From: Alsobacter ponti
Lineage (GTDB): Bacteria > Pseudomonadota > Alphaproteobacteria > Rhizobiales > Beijerinckiaceae
DNA length: 64,000 nucleotides
Direction: 5' to 3'
Assembly (NCBI RefSeq): GCF_024294805.1
Contig: NZ_JANCLU010000002.1
Location: 186,001-250,000, forward strand
Shown: positions 28,701 through 35,608 of the stretch, piece by piece
Layout: every line of letters begins with the position of its first letter
Numbering within the stretch: position 1 is the first letter of the stretch
Notes under the pieces: generated by a model
What the model was told of the DNA's origin: nothing
The model's input: only the letters and a program-made list of their open reading frames with translations
The model's database searches: none
Made by a program: the position numbers and the translations under genes

Positions 28701-29149
28701 ACCCCGGCGTGCTGGAGCCGCCGCCGGACGGCTGGCACGACACCGGCGACATCGTGTCGGTGGACCGCGACGGCTTCGTCACCATCAAGGGCCGCGCCAA
28801 GCGCTTCGCCAAGATCGGGGGCGAGATGGTGTCGCTGGCCGCGGTAGAGGCGCTGGCCTCCGAGCTGTGGCCGAGCGCGCTGTCGGCGGTGGCGGCAACG
28901 CCCGACCCGCGCAAGGGCGAGCGGCTGGTGCTCGTCACCGACATGCCGGGAGCCGACCGCGCCGCCTTCGTGGCGTTCGCCAGGGCGCGCGGCGCGGCGG
29001 ACCTGATGGTGCCGGCGGAGGTCGCGCCCGTGCCGAAGGTGCCGCTGCTCGGCTCCGGCAAGATCGACTACGCCGCCGTCGCTCGGCTGGTGCGCGAGCG
29101 CGAGGCCGCGAACGCCGCGGCGGCGGCGTCGCGACAGGCCACCGCCTGA
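25724..29149 (+). CDS. MFS / PlsC acyltransferase / acyl-ACP synthetase fusion (Aas-like)
   Basis: The 1141 residues join three enzymes of lysophospholipid salvage. Residues 1-415 are an LplT-like MFS transporter with about 12 helices. Residues about 430-625 are a PlsC acyltransferase with NHVSFLD (HxxxxD) and FPEGRITVTG. Residues about 640-1130 are an acyl-ACP/acyl-CoA synthetase with AMP-binding FTSGTEGSPKGV, GYGITETAP and DTGD. In E. coli, LplT and Aas are separate proteins that flip lysophosphatidylethanolamine inward and re-acylate it; here they form one chain. The ATG at 25724 is preferred over a GTG two codons earlier because GGGAG is seven bases upstream. The stop is four bases from the convergent M20 peptidase. 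Confidence 0.9.
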   Translation: MSDSLLRTRRFAPLFWCQFFSAFNDNFLKNALVTLIVFVLVLEQGEQLVQIATAIFIAPYFFLSGIGGEMADRYDKALMARRLKFAEIFAALVGATGFVLHSVPILMATLGLFGIIAALFGPIKYGILPDHLKTEELPAGNALVESATFIAILLGTIAGIKAARVAEDPLWIAGLLMVFALASWGSARQIPLAGEKAPNLRVNPNIMASTVGLIRDVWHDTRLWRGTLAVSWFWIVGAIVLPLISTLVRNRLGGDENLYIAFMAIFSVSIALGSGLAAWMSHGRIILLPTVIGAVLMGVFAVDLGLATWAARPGPELVGAFAFFATGNGVRIGIDVAGLALAGGLFVVPTFAAVQSWAGEDHRARVIAAGNVIQALLMTCGALAVAALQSAGATEAHIILGLGVLNFAVAAATLTLLPVRVFRDFLSILFRAVYRMEVTGLENFAKGGRNPIIALNHVSFLDAGLALSLTDRDPVFAIDHTTSQYWWVKPFLKLTRAMPLDPTKPMAVRTLIHTVEAGEPLVIFPEGRITVTGSLMKVYDGAGLIADKSGAMVVPVRIDGLEATPFSRLSAKQVRRRWFPKVRVTVLEPVKLGVDPELKGRARRQAAGAALYGVMSDLVFRTTSTDRSVFEAVVEAACIHGPGRVAIDDPVSGPLSYRRLLAGARALGAELSGLAREGETVGVLLPTSNGAAVTLLGLMSAGRVPAMLNFTAGAANLLAACKAAQVTSVVTSRAFVEKGRLEPLAAALGEQVRLVWLEDVRAKIGRGARLRALLAWKRPLARRKADDRAVVLFTSGTEGSPKGVVLSNRNLLANAAQAAARIDFGRTDTVFNVLPVFHSFGLTIGLVLPLVSGVRVYLYPSPLHYRIVPELAYGVNATILFGTDTFLAGYARSAHPYDFRSLRYVLAGAEPVKEPTRRAWMEKFGLRVLEGYGITETAPALALNTPMFNRFGTVGRFLPGMEIRLEPTPGVPDAGRLFVRGPNVMLGYVRAENPGVLEPPPDGWHDTGDIVSVDRDGFVTIKGRAKRFAKIGGEMVSLAAVEALASELWPSALSAVAATPDPRKGERLVLVTDMPGADRAAFVAFARARGAADLMVPAEVAPVPKVPLLGSGKIDYAAVARLVREREAANAAAAASRQATA

Positions 29150-29153
29150 GCCC

Positions 29154-30302
29154 TCAGGCGTCGCCCCGTCCGAAGGCGAGGGCGGTCTCCGTCAGGATGT
29201 CGGCGAGCCGGCGCACCGAGGCGGCGGTGGCCCACTCGGTCGCGGCGTGCGCGCCGCCGCCGTCCGCCCCGAACATCACGCACGGGATGCCGGCCGCCTG
29301 CAGGATGGCGCAATCGGTCCAGAACGGCTCGCCGCGCCGCTTCGGCGGGCCGCCCAGCGCGCGCGTCGCCGCGCGGTCGAGGGCGCGCACGATCGGCTCG
29401 CTCTCGGCGACCTCGAACGGCGTGCGCTCCAGCCCGGGCGCGATCTCCGCGACGAATTGCGCATCCTCGGCGGCGATTCCGTCCAGCAGCGCGCGCAATT
29501 CGGCGAGCACGGAGGCGGTCGTCTCGCCCGGCACGGTGCGCCGTTCGATCGACACAACGCACTCGGCCGGATAGCTCGACAGCTCCTCGCCGCCCCGGAT
29601 CAGCGAGGCGTGCACCGAGCCCGAGCCGAGGATCGGATGGGTCGGCCGCGCCCGCAGCGAGAGGTCGTAGCCTTCAAGCGCGGCGAGGAACTTGCCGGCC
29701 TTGACGATGGCGTCGACGCCCAGCTCCGGCCGCGAGCCGTGCGCGGCCTTGCCCTTCACCGTCACGTCGAACCAGATGAAGCCCTTGTGCGCCACCGTCA
29801 GCTCGAGATGGCTCGGCTCGGTGACGATGGCGGCGTCCGCCGTGAAGCGGGCGGCGACCTCTTCCGTCCCGGCCGAGGCGTATTCCTCGTCGGCGACGCA
29901 GGCGACCAGGATGTCGCCCGCCGCGCCGGCGGCGCGGGCGCGCGCGGCGGCGACCATCATCGCCGCGACGCCGCTCTTCATGTCGAACGCGCCGCGCCCG
30001 AAGACCTTGCCTTCGCGCAGCTCGGCGGCGAGCGGGTCGCCGTCATAGCCGGCCAAGGTCACGGTGTCGTAGTGGCCGTTGAACATCAGCGAGCGGCCGC
30101 CGCCCGCGCCGCGCGACACGCCGACGACGGAGGGACGGCCGGGCCGCGCCTCCAGCCGGAAAACCTCGAAGCCGCGCGCCGCCAGCCAGCCCGAGCAGAA
30201 ATCGGCGATGGCGGCCTCGCCCGCGCCGCCCGGCACGAGGTCGGGGTTGACGCTGTCGATGGCGACGAGCTGGCGCAGGAGGTCGACGGGATCATCGGTC
30301 AT
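29154..30302 (-). CDS. M20 family deacylase (ArgE/DapE-like)
   Basis: The 382-residue zinc peptidase of the ArgE/DapE/CPG2 group has the metal and catalytic segments NGHYDTV (His, Asp), RGAFDMKSG, ADEEYASAGTEE (general base Glu) and VTEPSHLELT, with dimerisation residues around GKAAHGSRPELG. It removes an acyl or peptide group from an amino-acid-like substrate. It overlaps dpaL by four bases (ATGA at 30299-30302), so it acts with diaminopropionate ammonia-lyase. It may release free 2,3-diaminopropionate or a related amino acid from a conjugate; this last point is inference. Confidence 0.8.
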   Translation of the reverse strand: MTDDPVDLLRQLVAIDSVNPDLVPGGAGEAAIADFCSGWLAARGFEVFRLEARPGRPSVVGVSRGAGGGRSLMFNGHYDTVTLAGYDGDPLAAELREGKVFGRGAFDMKSGVAAMMVAAARARAAGAAGDILVACVADEEYASAGTEEVAARFTADAAIVTEPSHLELTVAHKGFIWFDVTVKGKAAHGSRPELGVDAIVKAGKFLAALEGYDLSLRARPTHPILGSGSVHASLIRGGEELSSYPAECVVSIERRTVPGETTASVLAELRALLDGIAAEDAQFVAEIAPGLERTPFEVAESEPIVRALDRAATRALGGPPKRRGEPFWTDCAILQAAGIPCVMFGADGGGAHAATEWATAASVRRLADILTETALAFGRGDA

Positions 30303-31498
30303 GGCGAAACCTTCGGAGTGGCGACGGAACGGGGATCGAGCCCGGTGAGCCGGGCATAGAGGGCGGGGTCGGTCGCGCCTTCGCTGACGACCAGCAGTAC
30401 GCGCGCGTCCGGGCCCAGCCCGAGCGCCGCGCTGGCCTTCTCGTCAGCGAGGCATTCGAGCAGGCCGGCGAGGCCCGCGCCGCCGCTTTCGCCGGCGACG
30501 ATGGCGGGGTCGCCGTCCTGGGGCAGCGCCAGCGCGCGCATCGCCTCGACGGCGCGCTCCTCCGGCGCGGCGACGAAGGCGTGGGCGCGCGCCGCCAGGA
30601 TCTCGAAGGCGAGGCGCGACGGCTCGTAGCATTCCAGCATCGCCATCACGGTGGGCTCGTCGTGCGGCACGACGGTCGGCCGCCCGGCCCTGGCGCTCGC
30701 CAGCAGGCAGGCGGCGCGGGCCGGCTCCACCACCACGATGCGCGGGGCGCGCGGCCCGTACACTTCGGACGCGTGCATCGCCACGGCGGCGGCGAGGCCG
30801 CCGACGCCGGCCTGCAGGACAATGTGGGTCGGCGCGTCCGGCAGCGCGTCGAACGCCTCGCCGGCGAGCACCGTGTAGCCCTGCATGACGTCGAGCGGGA
30901 TGTCCTCGTAGCCCTCCCACGACGTGTCGGACACCACGGTCCAGCCCTGCGCCGCCGCCTGCCGCGCCGCCTCGACCACGGAGTCGTCGTAGGAGCCCGC
31001 GACCCGCCGGATCTCCGCGCCGAAGCCGGCGATGGCGTCGGCGCGCGCCTGGCTGACGCCCTGGTGGACGAACACCACCGAGCGGCACCCGGCGAGCCTT
31101 GCGCCGGCCGCCACCGAGCGGCCGTGATTGCCGTCAGTGGCGCAGGCCATGGTCATGCCGGCGGCGACAAGGCGCACGGCCTCCGATTGAAGCTCCTCCG
31201 GCCGCAGGGTGCGGCCCAAGGCCGCCTCGGCGGCGGCGATGACGAGCCGCATCACGGCGTAGGCGCCGCCCAGCGCCTTGAAGCTGCCGAGCCCGAGCCG
31301 CTGGCCCTCGTCCTTGACGAAGAGCGCGCCCAGCCCGAGCCGCGCCGCGAGGCCGGGCAGGGCGACGAGCGGCGTCGGGCGATGGCGCGGGCAGGCGGCG
31401 AGATAGTCTTGCACCCGCGCCCGGCCGGCCGGGCCGAGCGCCTCGCGCAGCCGCTCGCGCGGCGGCGGGGCGGCGTGGGGATCGTGGACGAGGATCAT
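30299..31498 (-). CDS. dpaL: Diaminopropionate ammonia-lyase
   Basis: The 399-residue PLP fold-type II enzyme splits 2,3-diaminopropionate to pyruvate and ammonia. The PLP Lys is in GLGSFKALGGAYAV, and the phosphate and cofactor contacts in CATDGNHGRSVAAGA and VLQAGVGGLAAAVA. DpaL-specific segments DTSWEGYEDIP and QGYTV are also present, which separates it from threonine dehydratases. Length fits the family (about 400). It is co-transcribed with the M20 deacylase and divergent from an Lrp-type regulator at 31618, the usual arrangement of amino-acid catabolic genes under an Lrp/AsnC controller. Confidence 0.9.
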   Translation of the reverse strand: MILVHDPHAAPPPRERLREALGPAGRARVQDYLAACPRHRPTPLVALPGLAARLGLGALFVKDEGQRLGLGSFKALGGAYAVMRLVIAAAEAALGRTLRPEELQSEAVRLVAAGMTMACATDGNHGRSVAAGARLAGCRSVVFVHQGVSQARADAIAGFGAEIRRVAGSYDDSVVEAARQAAAQGWTVVSDTSWEGYEDIPLDVMQGYTVLAGEAFDALPDAPTHIVLQAGVGGLAAAVAMHASEVYGPRAPRIVVVEPARAACLLASARAGRPTVVPHDEPTVMAMLECYEPSRLAFEILAARAHAFVAAPEERAVEAMRALALPQDGDPAIVAGESGGAGLAGLLECLADEKASAALGLGPDARVLLVVSEGATDPALYARLTGLDPRSVATPKVSP

Positions 31499-31617
31499 GA
31501 CGGGCCTCCGGATCGACCGCGCAACGATAATGCGCCGCCCGCGGGAAAAGGACGCTATATAGGGGCGCTGCGCGGGCCGAAATTGCGCCGGGCCCGCCGA
31601 AATCCGGACCTCGGCCC

Positions 31618-32082
31618 ATGACCCTCGACAGCTTCGACCGCCGCATCCTCGCCCTCCTGCAGGACGACGCGGCGACGCCGCAGCGCGTCATCTCCGAGAA
31701 GGTGAACCTGTCCTCGTCGGCGGTGAACCGCCGCATCGCGGCTTTGTTCGAGGCCGGCGTGGCGCGCCGGCAGACCGTGATCGTCGATCCCGCCAAGGTC
31801 GGCCGGCCGATCACCGTCATCGTCGAGGTGACGGTGGAGAGCGAGCGCCTCGACCATCTCGACGCCGTGCGCGACCGGCTCGTCGCCTGCCCGGCGGTCA
31901 ACCAGGTCTACTACGTCACGGGCGAGGTCGACTTCGTCGTCATCCTGACCGCCCGCGACATGGGCGAATACGAAGCGCTGACGCGCGAGCTGTTCTTCGC
32001 CGAGGGCAACGTCAAGCGGTTCCGCACCCTCGTCGTCATGGACCGCGCCAAGGTCAGCCTCGACGTCCCGCTCGAGGAGTGA
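31618..32082 (+). CDS. Lrp/AsnC family transcription regulator
   Basis: The 154 residues form an N-terminal helix-turn-helix (LDSFDRRILALLQDDAATPQ, recognition part LSSSAVNRRIAALFEAGV) and a RAM domain (VEVTVESERLDHLDAV, then CPAVNQVYYVTGEVDFVVIL). Proteins of this class form octamers, bind amino acids and control nearby genes. It is divergent from dpaL over 119 bases. That gap contains two copies of GCCGAAAT about 14 bases apart near its own start (around 31578-31606), possible binding sites. It probably senses diaminopropionate or a related amino acid. Confidence 0.85.
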   Translation: MTLDSFDRRILALLQDDAATPQRVISEKVNLSSSAVNRRIAALFEAGVARRQTVIVDPAKVGRPITVIVEVTVESERLDHLDAVRDRLVACPAVNQVYYVTGEVDFVVILTARDMGEYEALTRELFFAEGNVKRFRTLVVMDRAKVSLDVPLEE

Positions 32083-32440
32083 CGCCGCGCGGCCCAAAGG
32101 GCGGACCTCGGTCCGCCCGTGCACCCCAAAGGGCGGGCTTCGCACGCCCCCGTTCCCGGAGCCCCGCAGCGTTTGCGGAGGGGCATCCGGGATCCAGCGC
32201 ATGGATGCTGCCGCGCAGCGGCGCTCCATTGAAAAGGCCATAAGGACGCGCTGCGCGCGACATATTGCGCTGGGCCCCGGCTCCGGTTCCGCTGGCGCTG
32301 CACCGGGCCGGGGACGGGCGGGCCGTTGGCCCGCGCTCTGGGATTGCCCGGCGACGCGCTGCAAACGACACACCCAGGTCCGCCCGCTCCGAAGCCCTGT
32401 CTCGGACGGGGCCGTGACCTGGGCCACCGTCGCCCGAAAC
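32083..32440. repeat. Non-coding gap with tandem hairpins and a REP-like inverted repeat
   Basis: This 358-base gap holds no credible gene. Two neighbouring copies of CCCAAAGGGCGG begin at about 32093 and 32125; the first forms a perfect stem (GGGCGGAC, CTCG, GTCCGCCC at 32099-32118). Further on, ATCCGGGATCCAGCGC (32185-32200) is an imperfect inverted repeat, 13 of 16, of GCGCTGGGCCCCGGCT (32267-32282). Nested CCCGGA...TCCGGG arms surround 32156-32190. The look is that of a REP-type or short non-autonomous repeat. Confidence 0.5.
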
Positions 32441-32713
32441 CTAACCCCCGCTGATGGCGGTCAGGACGTAGACGTCCGCGCCCGGCGGCAGCGTGGCGTC
32501 GAGGCCGACGCGGCGGCCGGCGACGAAGACGTTGATGTGGCGGCGGATGGCCGGGCGGGAGTCGCAGAAGCAGTCCTTCAGCCCCGGCCATTGCGCGTCG
32601 AGCCGGTCCATCATCTCCGCCACAGTGGAGGCCTCCACGGCGAGAAGGCGCGGCGCGTCGGGGAACATGGTGGCGACGAGCGCCGGCAGCCGCACCTGCA
32701 CGCTTCCGGTCAT
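32441..32713 (-). CDS. MoaD/ThiS-family sulfur-carrier-like protein
   Basis: The 90-residue ubiquitin-like protein ends in the required Gly-Gly (VYVLTAISGG), the site adenylated and thiocarboxylated in MoaD and ThiS. The core (VQVRLPALVATMFPDAPR, IRRHINVFVAGRRV, LPPGADVYVL) is typical of the MoaD-like group. It lies 13 bases after the BNR-repeat gene, so the two are translated from one transcript. Stand-alone MoaD-like proteins next to sialidase-like propellers recur in proteobacteria, but their role is not known. It may supply sulfur to molybdopterin or to another pathway. Confidence 0.8.
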   Translation of the reverse strand: MTGSVQVRLPALVATMFPDAPRLLAVEASTVAEMMDRLDAQWPGLKDCFCDSRPAIRRHINVFVAGRRVGLDATLPPGADVYVLTAISGG

Positions 32714-32726
32714 GGCGCGCCCCCGG

Positions 32727-33809
32727 TCAGCCGGGGCGCGCCAGCGTCTCGACGGAGAGGATGCCGGGCAGGTGGCTCGCCACCTGCGTCCAGCTCTCGC
32801 CCTCGTCGGCGCTGGCGTAAAGCTCGCCGGAAGTCGTGCCCATGTAGACGCCGGCCGGCTCCAGCGTGTCGGTGGCCAGCGCCTGGCGCAGCACCGAGAG
32901 ATAGGCGTTGTGCTGCGGCAGTCCGGCGCGCAAATCCTGCCACGTCTCGCCGCCGTCGCGCGTGCGCCACACGGCGGCCTTGCCCTCCGGCATGAAGCGG
33001 CCGGCGGTGTCGCCGTTGAGCGGGGCGAGGAACAGCGTGTTCTCGTCGCGCGGATGGGCCGCCGCCGGGAAGCCGAACGTGGAGGGCAGGCCCGCCTCGA
33101 TGCTGCGCCAGTTCCGCGCCGCGTCGTCGCTGCGGTACATGCCGCAATGGTTCTGCTGGTAGAGCCGGCCGGAGGAGCCCGCCGCCCGCACCAGGCAGTG
33201 GACGCACTGGCCGAACTCCGGGTAGCGCTGGTCCTCGGGCAGGAAGTCGCAGCGCGTGCCGCTGTTGCGCGGCTCCCAGCTTCGCCCGCCGTCGGCGCTG
33301 TGGAACACGCCGGCGGCCGAGATCGCCACCCAGATGCGGTCGTGGTCGTCGGGGTCCAGCACCATCGAGTGCAGGATCAGCCCGCCCGCGCCGGCCTGCC
33401 ACTCCGGCCGCGAGGGGTGTTCGCGCAGGCCCGCCACGTGGCTGAAGCTCTTGCCGCCGTCGCGGCTCTCGAACAGGCCCGCCGGCTCGACGCCGGCATA
33501 GAGCGAGCCGTTGCGCAGGCCGAGGCTCCACACGGCGCGCACCGGCGTCTCGCCCTCGGGATAGGCGAGGCCCTGGCTGGAATGGCTCCAGCTACGGCCG
33601 GCGTCGTCGGAGCGCCAGACGGCCGGGCCGAACCACTCGTTGCCCCCGCCGGCGTAGATCGTGCCCGTCGCCGGGTCGCCGACCACATGGTTCATCGGCC
33701 ATGTCTCGCAGAACGGGCCGCGCAGGCTCCACTCCTTGCGGGCCGCGTCGCTTTCCAGCACGAACGCGCCCTTGCGCGTCCCCACCAGGATGAGCACCGT
33801 GTTCGCCAT
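32727..33809 (-). CDS. BNR/Asp-box beta-propeller protein, sialidase-like
   Basis: The 360 residues carry six Asp-box (SxDxGxxW) elements: SDDAGRSW, SRDGGKSF, SADGGRSW, SDDAARNW, TRDGGETW and SADEGESW. These mark a six-bladed propeller like sialidases and photosystem assembly factor Ycf48. No signal peptide is present (MANTVLILVGTRKGAFVLES), so it is cytoplasmic, unlike true sialidases, and the sialidase Arg triad is not obvious. It precedes the MoaD-like gene with a 13-base gap. A glycosidase label would be unsafe. Confidence 0.75.
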   Translation of the reverse strand: MANTVLILVGTRKGAFVLESDAARKEWSLRGPFCETWPMNHVVGDPATGTIYAGGGNEWFGPAVWRSDDAGRSWSHSSQGLAYPEGETPVRAVWSLGLRNGSLYAGVEPAGLFESRDGGKSFSHVAGLREHPSRPEWQAGAGGLILHSMVLDPDDHDRIWVAISAAGVFHSADGGRSWEPRNSGTRCDFLPEDQRYPEFGQCVHCLVRAAGSSGRLYQQNHCGMYRSDDAARNWRSIEAGLPSTFGFPAAAHPRDENTLFLAPLNGDTAGRFMPEGKAAVWRTRDGGETWQDLRAGLPQHNAYLSVLRQALATDTLEPAGVYMGTTSGELYASADEGESWTQVASHLPGILSVETLARPG

Positions 33810-33972
33810 TCGCGTCCTCCCGTCCGCGCCGCGCCCCCGCGCACGCGCCGGCCTGTCGCATCACCGGGGTTGACTCCGGTGGGCGGGCCGGCCGGCGCGC
33901 GGGCGCATCCCAGCACGCGGGGGCGGGCGTCGCAACCGCGAGCGAGGCCGGCTCAGCGGCCGGGGGCGACGC

Positions 33973-34308
33973 CTACATCACGGCGTCGATGCCCTTGTGG
34001 GAGACGAGCGAGAGCAGCTTCAGCGAGGGGCCGCTCGGCCGTTTTTCCCCGCGCTCCCACTGGCTGATGAGAGTCGGGGTCACGTTCAGCACCATGGCGA
34101 AGGTCGCCTGGCTCATCTTGGCGTCTTCGCGGATGTGCTTGATCTCATCGGGCGCAAGCGGCGCGACCGGAGTGAGGCAGGCCGCATCGAAATGCCGCAT
34201 GGTGGCCTTGTCGACGACGCCCGCCGCGTGCAGGTCCGCGACGGCGGAATGCAGCGACCGGAGCGCGTCGCTCCGGAACGTCTTCTTCTGACGAGGGGGC
34301 TTAGTCAT
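33973..34308 (-). CDS. HigA-like XRE antitoxin
   Basis: The start ATG at 34308 gives a 111-residue product and a four-base ATGA overlap with the toxin gene; an ATG five codons upstream is possible. The C-terminal half is a helix-turn-helix of the XRE class (EDAKMSQATFAMVLNVTPTL, then ISQWERGEKRPSGP), and the N-terminal half is probably the toxin-binding arm. The toxin-first order is that of HigBA modules. It is expected to neutralise the upstream RelE-type toxin and repress the operon. Confidence 0.8.
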   Translation of the reverse strand: MTKPPRQKKTFRSDALRSLHSAVADLHAAGVVDKATMRHFDAACLTPVAPLAPDEIKHIREDAKMSQATFAMVLNVTPTLISQWERGEKRPSGPSLKLLSLVSHKGIDAVM

Positions 34309-34664
34309 TCGATCTTGATCCATTCTGTCCTGGCCGCCTCTTTCTTGCGGGGTGAAAGCCCGGCCAGGAGCTTCGTGAAGTCGTTGTAGGCGTCGCGTTC
34401 GTGGCGCGTGATGGTCGCCTGTTCGTTCTTCGGGAACACGTGCAAGAAGACGATATCGTCGCCGTCGCGAAAATACATGATGGCGCGCGCGCCGGTCGCC
34501 TTCCCTTGTCCCTGTCGAGCGACGCGCTGCTTGACCAGGAATGCCCCGAGCCTCGCATCGATGTTGCCTTCTCTCGCCCGGCGCGCGGCGTCGAGCAAGT
34601 CTTCAGGGTTGATGCCCGCCTTCCTAATGAGACGAAAACAATGTTTCGTGGCAAATGTCGGCAT
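34305..34664 (-). CDS. RelE/HigB-type toxin
   Basis: The 119-residue basic protein has the RelE/ParE-superfamily layout: an N-terminal helix pair with LLDAARRAREGNID, a beta-sheet core (GARAIMYFRDGDDIVFLHVF) and a basic C-terminal part (NEQATITRHERDAYNDFTKL). RelE/HigB toxins cleave mRNA at the ribosome. The ATG at 34664 is used; a TTG one codon earlier is possible. GC content and codon choice are lower than in neighbours (TTTCGTCTCATTAGG near the start), suggesting recent acquisition. Confidence 0.75.
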   Translation of the reverse strand: MPTFATKHCFRLIRKAGINPEDLLDAARRAREGNIDARLGAFLVKQRVARQGQGKATGARAIMYFRDGDDIVFLHVFPKNEQATITRHERDAYNDFTKLLAGLSPRKKEAARTEWIKIE

Positions 34665-34855
34665 CAAAACTCCGACTATAAGTGCGTGAAAGAATCGTCA
34701 TCAGTAAATTTACTTCCCATGCCTCAAAGGCATCTCCACCATATCGAAGGTCGCCGCATCTTCGAGTTCAAGGATCGCGCTTCCCGCGCGCCTCTTCCAT
34801 GGATAGCTATTATGTATAACACACAGTGTTATATTTCAAGTGAGACTGCGCCGGC
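34665..34855. promoter_or_regulatory. Toxin-antitoxin promoter region with three palindromes
   Basis: This AT-rich gap contains GTAAATTTAC at 34704-34713, ATGCCT-CAA-AGGCAT at 34719-34733 and TATAACAC-ACA-GTGTTATA at 34815-34833, all perfect. On the minus strand a TATAGT box lies just upstream of the toxin start, near 34675-34681. The first two palindromes are placed to act as operators for the antitoxin-toxin complex. The last lies next to the SGNH gene's stop and could be a separate site. Confidence 0.5.
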
Positions 34856-35608
34856 TCAGCGGCCGGGGGTCAGCGTGCGACTGATCGCCTCGGCCAGCAG
34901 TTCGGGCGTGCAGCCGCGCTTGGCGGCGAGCGGGTCGGCCGGGTCGTCCGGGGCCTTGCGCCCGTCGAGCGCCTGGGTGATGGCGTAGCGCGGAAACAAG
35001 TTGACGCCCGAGCGGCCGGAGACGTCGCCGATCGCCGCGACGATGTCCCAGTAGGCCTTCTCGTGGTCGACGCCGGCGACGTAGAGCGGGTCCATGACGA
35101 TGACGTCGACGGGCTGGCCCTTCAGCCAGTCGAGCGCGCGGGCCAGCGTCTCGCCGAAGACGGCCGGCTCGGTGCCGGCCACGGCGTCGGGCGTCCCGAC
35201 CTGCCAGATCAGCAGGTCCGGGCTTTCGTGGACCACATCCTCGCGGATGCGGGCGAAGGCGTCGCCGACCAGCGCCGCGCTGCGGCCCTCGTCCAGCACC
35301 TCGAAGGAGATGTTCGGCAGGCGCGCCTCGAGCCCGCGCAGCAGGCGCGCCCGCCGCCGTTCCGAGAGCACGGGGCCGGCGATGCCTGGCCCCACCACGG
35401 CGATCTTCACCGGCCGCGTCTCGCGGATGGCGGCGCGCACGCGCGGCAGGTCGGCGGGCAGGGAGAGGAGCTTGTCGGGAACCTGGCAGTTAGGCGGTAC
35501 GCCGGCGCGGGCGGGCGACGCCGCCGGCGCGAGGGCGCACGCGAGGATCAGGCAGACTGCCTGGACTCTTCGCGCGCCTTCCTGGTGCCAAGTCCGTTGC
35601 GATGCCAT
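34856..35608 (-). CDS. SGNH-fold paralogue lacking catalytic residues
   Basis: The 250-residue exported protein (signal near residues 14-35, AVCLILACALAPAASPARA) has the overall pattern of the SGNH hydrolase at 36844: ISFEVLDEGRSA, DLLIWQVGTPDAV, DVIVMDPLYVAG. The nucleophile block reads AVVGPGIAGPV where the paralogue has AIGSSSTEG. The Asn of block III is replaced (GTPDAV for GTNDAV), and the DRFH block is missing. It is therefore probably a non-catalytic binding or regulatory protein. It overlaps the OpgC gene by 61 bases and is co-transcribed with it. Confidence 0.75.
   Translation of the reverse strand: MASQRTWHQEGARRVQAVCLILACALAPAASPARAGVPPNCQVPDKLLSLPADLPRVRAAIRETRPVKIAVVGPGIAGPVLSERRRARLLRGLEARLPNISFEVLDEGRSAALVGDAFARIREDVVHESPDLLIWQVGTPDAVAGTEPAVFGETLARALDWLKGQPVDVIVMDPLYVAGVDHEKAYWDIVAAIGDVSGRSGVNLFPRYAITQALDGRKAPDDPADPLAAKRGCTPELLAEAISRTLTPGR

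Noticed and set aside
32727-33809. Exo-alpha-sialidase
   Set aside because: Asp boxes alone define the propeller fold; there is no signal peptide and the catalytic Arg/Tyr/Glu set is not evident.
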